From positions 1 through 9,874 of the forward strand of contig CBDUCN010000200.1 of assembly GCA_965365655.1 (NCBI GenBank): DNA of 9,874 nucleotides, given 5' to 3'. Below the pieces are notes generated by a model, which saw nothing but the letters and a program-made list of their open reading frames with translations, searched no databases and was not told the DNA's origin. The DNA is from JBFHNV01 sp965365655. GTDB lineage: Bacteria; Pseudomonadota; Gammaproteobacteria; HK1. Shown here one piece after another: positions 1 through 5,860 of the stretch; the stretch's first letter is position 1; the number at the start of each line of letters is the position of its first letter. Both the position numbers and the translations under genes were made by a program.

Positions 1-1098
1 CCGTTCCACCGTCACGCGAGCGCGCGCGTCGAGGGCAACGAGTTCCGCGACAACGTGCGCAGCGCCGTCTCGATGCGCGACGCGGTGGGGCTCACGCTGC
101 ACGCCAACCGCTATCCGGCGTCGGCGCCGCTGTACTTCGACGGCGATCTCGCCGCGCTGGCGACCGATCTGCTCGCGGCGGAGCTGGGCGGCACGACCCC
201 GGTGCGCGTCGCGCGCAGGGGCGCGGCGCCGGCGCCTCGCGCCGGGCAGCGCGAACAGGGCGCGGCGCCGGCCGCGCCGCGGGCGCCGAGCCCGCTGCTG
301 GAGGAGCACGCAGGCCGCGGCGTGCCGCTCGCGATGCTGGGGCTCGCGCGCTTCTACACGCGCGAGCGCGACGACACGGCGAGCTGGCAGCGCGGTGTCT
401 ACTGGTACGCGCGCGCGATCCGCCACGCGCGGGTGAGTGCGATGAGCGAGCTGGGCATCGCGCTGGTCACCCGCGGGCGCAGTGCGGCCGAGCGCCGCGA
501 GGGGCTGGTGCTGCTGGCCATGGCGGCGCACTTCGGCGACGAGGGCGCGCGCCTGGATCTCGCGCTGTTGCCCGACGTCCTCGGCACACCCGACTCGGCG
601 CTGCGCGCCGCGCGGCGGCACGCACAGCAGCGCATCCGGTCGGAGACCCTTTGGGACGCGCAGGCGTTTCCGGGGCTTCGCATCGAGTTCGAGCGCGACG
701 AGATGATCGAGGCGCACCGGCGCGTGCGGCGCCTGCTGAGCGAGGGGCGGACGGTGGAGCCGAGGAATCCGCCCCGGCTGAGCGGCGCGCAGCGCGAGCG
801 CTACCGCGCGCGTATCGACGAGAAGAACGCGAAGCGGGCGAAGCTCAACGAGCGCCGCCGCGGGCAACGCCTCGCCGACGCGCGCGCGGTCGGCGAGCGC
901 CGCGCGCACCTCGATCGCGTTGCGAGGCGTGAACGCTCGGCGCAGCTGCGGGTGGCCCGCTACACCGTGGCCGAGTGGCACGCGCTGCGCGACCGGGTCG
1001 TCGCGGTGCTCGAGCGCGTGAACCGCCACCGCACGGCGGACGATCCGGTTCGACTCGACGCGATCCGGATGCCGGAGCGCGCAGGCGTCGACCGCTGA
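1..1098 (+). CDS. Sel1-repeat-like protein with basic C-terminal tail (5' end outside window)
   Basis: The frame is open from the first base and its first 18 codons already have G or C at almost every third position, so the gene starts upstream. The GTG at 55 is probably not the start. 365 residues are visible. From about residue 100 to 185 there are helical repeats of Sel1/TPR-like character: Ala/Leu/Gly spacing such as AMLGLARFYTRE, then a WYARAIRHARVSAMSELGIAL-type segment, then a weaker third unit. About residues 235-330 are very rich in Arg, Lys, Glu and Ala and probably form long charged helices. Sel1 repeats usually mediate protein-protein contacts. The N-terminal visible part (around NRYPASAPLYFDGDL) is not recognised. 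No signal peptide or catalytic motif can be judged because the start is missing. It converges on the ATPase gene with 16 bases between stop codons. Gene reality is strong; function is unknown. Confidence 0.8.
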   Translation, partial: PFHRHASARVEGNEFRDNVRSAVSMRDAVGLTLHANRYPASAPLYFDGDLAALATDLLAAELGGTTPVRVARRGAAPAPRAGQREQGAAPAAPRAPSPLLEEHAGRGVPLAMLGLARFYTRERDDTASWQRGVYWYARAIRHARVSAMSELGIALVTRGRSAAERREGLVLLAMAAHFGDEGARLDLALLPDVLGTPDSALRAARRHAQQRIRSETLWDAQAFPGLRIEFERDEMIEAHRRVRRLLSEGRTVEPRNPPRLSGAQRERYRARIDEKNAKRAKLNERRRGQRLADARAVGERRAHLDRVARRERSAQLRVARYTVAEWHALRDRVVAVLERVNRHRTADDPVRLDAIRMPERAGVDR

Positions 1099-1120
1099 GC
1101 CGTCGCGCGGGCGCTCAGCG
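1093..1120. terminator. Inverted repeat holding both stop codons of a convergent gene pair
   Basis: CGCTGAGC (1093-1100) and GCTCAGCG (1113-1120) form a perfect 8-bp stem with a 12-base loop. The left arm contains the TGA of the plus-strand gene (1096-1098). The right arm contains the TGA of the minus-strand ATPase gene (1115-1117). The symmetry suits a bidirectional transcription terminator, but no T-tract follows on either strand, so this is inferred from position and structure only. Confidence 0.5.
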
Positions 1121-3079
1121 CGAGTCGCGCGGCAGCGGCAGGTCCTCCACCCAGGTCTCGATGTCGCGCAGCCAGCGGGGCGCCGCGATGTGATACTTGG
1201 GACCCGAACGCGCCAGCCGGCGCCGCTGCAACGCGATGCGGTCCTCGATCACGTCCGCCGCAGCGAGCTGATCGCGCGTCGCGTGCCGCGACAGGCCCCG
1301 CGCCTTGTCGAGGAACCGCGAGGCCTCGTCCAGCTGCTCGTCCTCGAGGGCGCGGTCCGACCACCGCAGGTATCGATTCACGACGTCGCGCAGCACGTCG
1401 ATGGCGGCGCCGTTGCCCGGATCGACGGCCAGCGCGGCGCGCGACCACCTGACGGCGTTGTCACCCTCGGGGGTGGTGAGCGCGTTCCGCGCGAGCGCGT
1501 CGCGCGCCCGTGCGAGGTGGGCGTTCACCTGCGCCTCGGCGCTGGGCCGGCCCGGCGGCGCCGGGACCGGCGACGTCGGCGCCGCCGTTCGCACGCGAGG
1601 CGCGGGCGCCGGTCTAGGGGGCACCGCGCGGCGCGACTCCACCGGCGCCGGCTCGCCCGGCTGCCGCCGGGCCGCGGACGCGGGCGGGTCCGCGGGCGCG
1701 AGAGCGACCGGCGCGGTGTCGGGCGGTACGGCGACTCCTGGCGCGGGCGCGACCGAGGGTGCGCTCGCCGGCTGAGCGGGGCGCGCGGCTGGCGCGACGT
1801 CGGCCGGTGCGTCCCGCGCGGTCGCCGCACCCGGTGCTGCGATCGGCGCCGCGGCGACCGCGGGCGGCGCACTCGGCGGCCCCGCCGCGGGTGCGGACGC
1901 GTCGATCGCGGGCGCCGCCGCGGACGCACGACCGGTGGAGGGCGGCGCGACGGTGTCCGCGACGCGACCCACGGGTGCAGCTTGCGTCGGTGCGCGAGCA
2001 TCGGCGCGCGGTGCCGGCTGCGACGCGAACGAGGGCGACGGTCGCTCGGCCGTCACCGGCGTGCCGTCACGGAGCAACACCACGACGACGGCCGCAGCGA
2101 CGGCCGCGCTCGCGACGCTGGGCAGGAGCCACGCCGGCGGTGCGATACCCTCCCAGCGCTGCCGCCAGCGCGTCAGGACGGGTGCCGGCCGCGGCGCATC
2201 GGCCGGTGGGCTCGACACCGCGCGCAACGCGGACACGGACCCGGTGGGTGCGCATCGCCCTCCCGCGTCGAGCGCAGGCGGTCGTGCCATCGCGGGCTCG
2301 GGATCTGCGCTCGGCGGCCGCGACGCGCGCCGGGCCTCGGCCGGCGCGCGCAGCGCGGCCGCATAGAGCTCGACCAGCGTCCTCGGGTTGCCCGCCGCCT
2401 GCGCGACGAGCCGGCTCACGGAGGCGGCGTCGAGCTCCGCCGGCGGGTCCGACACGCGGCGCGGCGCAACCTGCTCGACGAACGCGGCTGCCTCCACGTC
2501 GGACAGGCGCCCCACGCGTACGAAGATCGCCTCGCGCACCAGCACATCATCCCCGTGCTCGCGCTTCAGGCGCGCCTGCAGCCCGCGCGCACCGCTCAGC
2601 ACCAGGTGCACGCCCGGACGGGACCGGTGCACCCCCCGGCGCAGCCCGAGCAGCTGCTCGAGCGCTTGGCCCTGCAGCCGGTCGGCGTCGTCGATCAGCA
2701 GCGCCAGCGGCCGCCGGCCGGAGTCGTCGAGATGGTCGCGCAGCGCGTCGAGCTCGCTCCTGGGAGTGGGGCGCGTGTGGGTGAGCTCGAGCTCGCTGCA
2801 CGCGAAGTTGACCACCTGCGCCAGCTCGAGCCCGCGCGCGCCGCACAGCACCGGCTCGACGATGCCCTGCATCTCCGCGGCGAAACGCTTGAGCAGCGTG
2901 GTCTTGCCGCTGCCGCTCTCTCCGGTCAGCACGAGCAGACCGGCGCCGTCGCGCACCCCGCGCGTCAGCCCCTGCATCGCCGCCTCGTGCGCGTTGCTCG
3001 CGAGATAGCCGTCGCTGACAGCCGTCAGCTCGCCCTCATCGGCGATGCTCTCGGACAGGTTCAACGAGCTCTTCGTCAT
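1115..3079 (-). CDS. AAA ATPase with transmembrane segment, Pro/Ala-rich linker and TPR-like C-terminus (ExeA/MshM-like)
   Basis: 654 residues. Residues about 20-245 form an ExeA/GspA/MshM-type AAA ATPase: Walker A GESGSGKTT (53-61), Walker B LALLIDDAD (125-133, with Asp131 where a Glu is usual), then an HLVLSGARGL strand (158-167) resembling the sensor region. The lead-in YLASNAHEAAMQGL matches the segment before the P-loop in ExeA-type proteins, but their usual N-terminal FGL-x-x-x-PF start is absent. A single hydrophobic helix (about 316-336) would put the ATPase in the cytoplasm and the rest outside. About 340-515 is low-complexity Ala/Pro. About 515-620 is helical and TPR-like, including RAALAVDPGNGAAIDVL and LDEASRFLDKARGL. 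ExeA relatives often carry a peptidoglycan-binding domain, and MshM works with a separate TPR protein, MshN; here ATPase and TPR parts lie in one chain. A role in envelope or secretion-complex assembly is inferred. The start has no clear Shine-Dalgarno and lies 6 bases after a possible small gene. Confidence 0.88.
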   Translation of the reverse strand: MTKSSLNLSESIADEGELTAVSDGYLASNAHEAAMQGLTRGVRDGAGLLVLTGESGSGKTTLLKRFAAEMQGIVEPVLCGARGLELAQVVNFACSELELTHTRPTPRSELDALRDHLDDSGRRPLALLIDDADRLQGQALEQLLGLRRGVHRSRPGVHLVLSGARGLQARLKREHGDDVLVREAIFVRVGRLSDVEAAAFVEQVAPRRVSDPPAELDAASVSRLVAQAAGNPRTLVELYAAALRAPAEARRASRPPSADPEPAMARPPALDAGGRCAPTGSVSALRAVSSPPADAPRPAPVLTRWRQRWEGIAPPAWLLPSVASAAVAAAVVVVLLRDGTPVTAERPSPSFASQPAPRADARAPTQAAPVGRVADTVAPPSTGRASAAAPAIDASAPAAGPPSAPPAVAAAPIAAPGAATARDAPADVAPAARPAQPASAPSVAPAPGVAVPPDTAPVALAPADPPASAARRQPGEPAPVESRRAVPPRPAPAPRVRTAAPTSPVPAPPGRPSAEAQVNAHLARARDALARNALTTPEGDNAVRWSRAALAVDPGNGAAIDVLRDVVNRYLRWSDRALEDEQLDEASRFLDKARGLSRHATRDQLAAADVIEDRIALQRRRLARSGPKYHIAAPRWLRDIETWVEDLPLPRDSR

Positions 3080-3085
3080 GGATGC

Positions 3086-3265
3086 TCAGCCACATGGCGG
3101 TGAGGCATGGCGTGACGCGTGCCGCTCGGCCCGGCGCGCCATGCTCGTGAAGCGGTCCAGGGAGTGCAGGGCGGCGAGGAGCTCGCGTTCGGAATCCGTG
3201 CGTGTCGCGACATGCAAGACAGCCAACCGGTTGCGATGACGCGCAGCGTACGCGGTGAGACGCAC
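3086..3265 (-). CDS. Possible 59-residue hypothetical protein upstream of the ATPase gene
   Basis: A GTG-started frame of 59 codons ends 6 bases before the ATPase ATG. GGAGAGA lies 7-10 bases before the GTG. The middle (SERELLAALHSLDRF, then SMARRAERHA) reads as an amphipathic, Arg-rich helix. G/C dominates third positions but less than in the neighbours. No Met-start alternative was found upstream in this frame. I do not recognise a family. The close spacing, and the ATPase start lacking its own clear Shine-Dalgarno, would fit translational coupling. It could equally be untranslated leader of the ATPase mRNA. Confidence 0.35.
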   Translation of the reverse strand: MRLTAYAARHRNRLAVLHVATRTDSERELLAALHSLDRFTSMARRAERHASRHASPPCG

Positions 3266-3398
3266 GGCGTCTTCTCTCCGACCCGTCGCTGCACGTGAGG
3301 TTCGTCGATTCCGATCGTCGCCTGCGTGCCTCGCGGCATGGAGAGGGTCCTCATCTGCATGTGCGTCTCGTGCATGGTTCGACTGTGAACGTAGGACG

Positions 3399-3426
3399 AG
3401 AACCTCTTCACGGTTCTGCGTTCCGA
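3399..3426 (+). promoter_or_regulatory. Candidate sigmaE/AlgU-type promoter with overlapping palindrome upstream of algD
   Basis: GAACCT (3400-3405), a 16-base spacer and TCCGA (3422-3426) resemble the AlgU/sigma-22 consensus (GAACTT, 16-17 bases, TCTGA/TCCAA), which drives algD in Pseudomonas. The -35-like element is one arm of a perfect palindrome AGAACC-N7-GGTTCT (3399-3417), and another GGTTC half-site lies at 3376-3380. The element is 66 bases before the algD ATG, in a divergent gap that is visibly less GC-rich than the genes. The -35 has one mismatch, so this is a plausible but unproven promoter and operator. Confidence 0.4.
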
Positions 3427-3492
3427 TGTCGTTATCATCCGCGCCGCATGCCCCCGTGGCTGCGCATCAGTTCGCAAAGATGGAAAAGAGTT

Positions 3493-4851
3493 ATGTGGCA
3501 AACGAGCGCGTGGCAGAGAAACGAACCGAAGTTCGAAGGAATCAGTGTTTTCGGACTCGGTTATGTCGGATCGGTCACCGCCGGTTGCCTGTCCGGAAAG
3601 GGGCTGCGCGTCGTCGGCGTCGACGTCAATCCGACGAAGGTCGACGCGCTGAATTCGGGGCAGGCGCCGGTGCTCGAGCCTGGCCTCGGGGCGCTGCTCG
3701 AGCAGGGACGCCGCGATGGACTGATCAGTGCGACCGCCGACGTGCACGCGGCCGTCGAGCACACGGATGTCTCGTTCATCTGCGTCGGCACCCCGTCGCT
3801 CGCGCAGGGCAAGCTGGATCTCTCCGTGATCGAATCGGTCTGCGGGCAGATCGGATCCGCTCTCGGCGAGAAGCGCGGTGCGCACACCGTGGTGGTGCGC
3901 AGCACCGTGCTGCCCGGCACCACGGACTCCCTGGTGATTCCCACGCTGGAGCGCGAGAGCGGCAAGCGGTGCGGTGTCGACTTCCAGGTTTGCACCAATC
4001 CCGAGTTTCTGCGCGAGGGCACGGCGGTGGCCGATTTCCGCGAGCCCGCGATGACCGTGATCGGGTGTGACGACGAGATCAGCGCCGAGCAGCTCCTGGC
4101 TCTCTACGAGGGTACGCCGGGCGAAGTGCACGCCACCTCCATCCGTGCGGCCGAGATGATCAAGTACAGCTGCAACTGCTTCCACGCCGTGAAGATCGCG
4201 TTTGCGAACGAGATCGGGACGTTGTGCAAGGAGCTCGCGGTAGATGCCGAGGAGGTGACCCGCATCTTCACCTCGGACACCCGCCTCAACATCTCGCCGG
4301 CCTACCTGCGCCCCGGCTTCGCGTTTGGCGGATCGTGCCTGCCAAAGGACCTTCGCGCGCTCGGCTACCGCGCGAAGGAGCTCGACGTGCGGCTGCCGCT
4401 GCTCGACTCGGTGCTGCCGAGCAACGAGCAGCACCTGGGCCGGGCGATCGACATGATCCTGAGGCACGGGCGCCGCAAGATCGCGCTGTTCGGCCTCAGC
4501 TTCAAGCCGGGCACGGACGATCTGCGCGAGAGTCCGCACGTGCAGCTCGTCAAGCGTCTGCTCGGCGAGGGGTGCGAGGTCCGCATCTGGGATCCGCACG
4601 TCAGCATGGGTCGGCTGATCGGCTCGAACCGCGCGTTCATCGAGGAGCACATCCCGCACATCGGCGAGCTGCTGATCGACACCGTGCAGGCGGTGCTCGA
4701 CGACGCCGAGGTGGTCGTGCTCGGGACCACGTCGCTGCCGCGGGAGGCGCTCACCGCCCGGCTCAACGGCGAGCACGTCGTGATCGACCTCGCGCACCTC
4801 GCGAAGTCGGAGCGCCTCACGGCCGGCGCGTACGAGGGGATCTGCTGGTAG
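3493..4851 (+). CDS. algD: GDP-mannose 6-dehydrogenase (AlgD)
   Basis: Oxidises GDP-mannose to GDP-mannuronate with two NAD+, the committed step toward alginate and other mannuronate-containing polysaccharides; cytoplasmic. 452 residues against about 436 for Pseudomonas AlgD. The Rossmann motif GLGYVG is at 21-26, followed by the NAD-binding strand VVGVDVNPTK. Then come FICVGTPS (95-102), RSTVLPGT (136-143), TNPEFLREG (168-176) and EMIKYSCN (221-228). The catalytic Cys282 lies in FAFGGSCLPKD, and SFKPGTDDLRESP (336-348) belongs to the C-terminal domain. The chain ends EGICW, as I recall for AlgD, which favours AlgD over UDP-glucose dehydrogenases. ATG 3493 leaves a 17-residue extension before ISVFGLGYVG; GGA 8 bases upstream is a weak Shine-Dalgarno. 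ATG 3448 in the same frame is less likely. The first codons are less GC-rich than the body. No other alginate gene (alg8, alg44, algE) is in the window. Confidence 0.95.
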   Translation: MWQTSAWQRNEPKFEGISVFGLGYVGSVTAGCLSGKGLRVVGVDVNPTKVDALNSGQAPVLEPGLGALLEQGRRDGLISATADVHAAVEHTDVSFICVGTPSLAQGKLDLSVIESVCGQIGSALGEKRGAHTVVVRSTVLPGTTDSLVIPTLERESGKRCGVDFQVCTNPEFLREGTAVADFREPAMTVIGCDDEISAEQLLALYEGTPGEVHATSIRAAEMIKYSCNCFHAVKIAFANEIGTLCKELAVDAEEVTRIFTSDTRLNISPAYLRPGFAFGGSCLPKDLRALGYRAKELDVRLPLLDSVLPSNEQHLGRAIDMILRHGRRKIALFGLSFKPGTDDLRESPHVQLVKRLLGEGCEVRIWDPHVSMGRLIGSNRAFIEEHIPHIGELLIDTVQAVLDDAEVVVLGTTSLPREALTARLNGEHVVIDLAHLAKSERLTAGAYEGICW

Positions 4852-4874
4852 CGCACGGGCGCGTCGGCGCGGCA

Positions 4875-4892
4875 ACGGCGGGCGCGCGCCGT
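4875..4892 (+). terminator. GC-rich hairpin after algD
   Basis: ACGGCG (4875-4880) and CGCCGT (4887-4892) form a 6-bp stem with a 6-base loop, starting 23 bases after the algD stop. No T-run follows, so it is only a candidate terminator or transcript-end stabiliser. Confidence 0.3.
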
Positions 4893-4999
4893 CGTTCGCC
4901 GGCAGACCCCGACGTGACCAGTCGCCGGAGCGTACGGGCGAGCGGGGCGCTGCGTGCCGCGCATGGCATCTCCCGCGGCCCGCCCGCCAACGGGACGAA

Positions 5000-5035
5000 G
5001 CTGCGCGACTGCCGCGCAGCGTCGCCCCCGGCGAC
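5000..5035 (+). terminator. Two adjacent perfect hairpins between algD and the FAS1 gene
   Basis: GCTGCGCG (5000-5007) pairs with CGCGCAGC (5013-5020) across a 5-base loop. Immediately after it, GTCGCC (5021-5026) pairs with GGCGAC (5030-5035) across CCC. The pair lies about 150 bases after algD and 64 bases before the FAS1 start. It may end the algD transcript or act in the FAS1 leader. There is no T-tract. The 247-base gap 4852-5098 otherwise shows no convincing gene. Confidence 0.4.
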
Positions 5036-5083
5036 GAAGAGGCCCTGAGGCCGATAAGCTTCCCTCCCATGGCACCGCGTCGC

Positions 5084-5090
5084 GAGGGAG
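5084..5090 (+). promoter_or_regulatory. Ribosome binding site that sets the FAS1 start
   Basis: GAGGGAG ends 8 bases before GTG 5099, an ideal Shine-Dalgarno position. The in-frame ATG at 5069 is preceded by pyrimidine-rich CTTCCCTCCC with no Shine-Dalgarno, so GTG 5099 is preferred. Confidence 0.65.
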
Positions 5091-5098
5091 ATCGCCTG

Positions 5099-5539
5099 GT
5101 GCGCCGTTTGCGTGCGCTGCTGCTCGCGGTCGCACTGGCGCCGGCGGCCGCCGGCGCCGCGGACATCGTCGCCACCCTGCGTGACTACGGCCGCTTCGAC
5201 GCGTTTCTCGCCGTCGTCGAGCAGGCGGGGATGACCGGGGCGCTGGCGACCGGTGGGCCCTGGACCGTCTTCGCGCCGGAGCGGGTGGCGCCGGCGCTAG
5301 TGCCGCGCACCGGGGAGGCCGCCGCGGCGCTGGTGCGCCGCCACCTGCTTCCGGGTCGTGTCAGCCTGCGGGCCCTCGCGCGCGAGCGACCGCGGCGCAC
5401 CGCGGCCGGGCATCGGCTGCGCTTCGTGGACATGAGCGGGGCGGTGCTGGTGGAGGATCGCTGGGTCCTGCGCGGCGACATCGACGCGGACAACGGGCTG
5501 GTCCACATCATCGACGAGGCGATCGCGCCGCTGCGCTGA
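5099..5539 (+). CDS. Exported fasciclin (FAS1) domain protein
   Basis: 146 residues from GTG 5099. Residues 2-5 (RRLR), a hydrophobic stretch LLLAVALAPAAA and an AGA cleavage motif near residue 20 make a good Sec signal peptide, so the mature part is a single FAS1 domain of about 126 residues. FAS1 hallmarks are in order: DIVATL with a Phe/Leu-rich first helix, the H1-like TVFAPE (56-61), VRRHLLPG (79-86) and the terminal NGLVHIIDEAIAPL (132-145). FAS1 domains are secreted or surface domains implicated in adhesion and matrix contact. This one is short for the family, and its H1 segment lacks the usual Asn-x-Ala-Phe continuation (RVAPAL instead), so it is diverged. It has its own spacing from algD and need not be co-transcribed. 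If the upstream ATG 5069 were used, ten residues would precede the signal peptide. Confidence 0.85.
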   Translation: MRRLRALLLAVALAPAAAGAADIVATLRDYGRFDAFLAVVEQAGMTGALATGGPWTVFAPERVAPALVPRTGEAAAALVRRHLLPGRVSLRALARERPRRTAAGHRLRFVDMSGAVLVEDRWVLRGDIDADNGLVHIIDEAIAPLR

Positions 5540-5591
5540 ATCGCTGTCGGAATTCATGACACGGCGAGCGCTCGCGAACGCCCCTCGCTTC

Positions 5592-5618
5592 GCAACTCGT
5601 TGAGTTGAAGAGAGTTGC
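5592..5618. repeat. GAGTTG inverted/direct repeat cluster
   Basis: GCAACTC (5592-5598) faces GAGTTG (5602-5607, a stem with loop GTT) and also GAGTTGC (5612-5618, a 7-bp arm across 13 bases). The two GAGTTG copies start 10 bases apart, one helical turn. The stretch is much less GC-rich than its surroundings. It looks like an operator or a switchable stem, 52 bases after the FAS1 stop and about 50 bases before a short leader-like ORF. Function not known. Confidence 0.4.
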
Positions 5619-5669
5619 ACGAGTATTGCGTGGCCCGCGCTCGAGAGCCGAAGGCTTGGAGGAGGGGCC

Positions 5670-5729
5670 ATGAGGAAGATTCGTCAACCCCAGGCCGCGC
5701 GGCACCGTCGAGGCGTCGAGTCGTTGTGA
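5670..5729 (+). CDS. Possible 19-residue leader peptide or small ORF
   Basis: ATG 5670 is preceded by GGAGGAGG with a 4-base gap, the strongest Shine-Dalgarno match in the window, though the gap is short. The product would be 19 residues, starting MRKIRQPQAARHRR and ending at TGA 5727-5729, strongly basic. The only gene nearby on this strand is FAS1, upstream; no plus-strand gene follows before 7152. It could be a stand-alone basic peptide, the start of a decayed gene, or chance. The 321-base gap 5540-5860 otherwise holds only the repeats listed here. Confidence 0.25.
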   Translation: MRKIRQPQAARHRRGVESL

Positions 5730-5804
5730 GCCATTGCCACCGTCTGGCCGCGGCGCCGGGTCTCGCACGGCACAGACGCCGCGCCTGAGCGCTTGCGAGT
5801 CCGG

Positions 5805-5846
5805 GGCGGGCCACGTGACTGACCCGATACCGAGACGTGGCCCGCC
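5805..5846. terminator. 12-bp perfect inverted repeat at the FAS1/SGNH convergent junction
   Basis: GGCGGGCCACGT (5805-5816) and ACGTGGCCCGCC (5835-5846) are exact reverse complements around an 18-base loop. The repeat lies 14 bases beyond the SGNH stop codon on the minus strand, so a terminator for that gene is the simplest reading; in the plus direction it could stop transcripts from the FAS1 side. No T-tract follows on either strand. A protein-binding site is possible because each arm carries CACGT/ACGTG. Confidence 0.6.
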
Positions 5847-5860
5847 GCGCGCGCGTCGCC

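Noticed and set aside
1525..2110. Repetitive-looking GC-rich stretch as a possible DNA repeat array
   Set aside because: It is the Ala/Pro-rich linker of the ATPase gene; no regular repeat unit is visible at DNA level.
1190..3103. 637-codon plus-strand frame opposite the ATPase gene
   Set aside because: Arg-rich, motif-free translation; the minus strand has clear Walker motifs and a membrane helix.
3295..3492. Longer algD start (GTG 3295 or ATG 3448)
   Set aside because: The extra residues match nothing in AlgD, and the promoter-like elements lie within this stretch.
4914..5048. 44-codon plus-strand frame between algD and FAS1
   Set aside because: No Shine-Dalgarno, composition unlike a protein, and it runs through two perfect hairpins.
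5069..5098. ATG 5069 as the FAS1 start
   Set aside because: No Shine-Dalgarno in front and it would place ten residues before a clean signal peptide; GTG 5099 has GAGGGAG at ideal spacing.
3076..5175. 699-codon open frame on the minus strand across algD
   Set aside because: It is antisense to the strongly supported algD gene; long antisense frames are expected at this GC content and its translation shows no family motifs.
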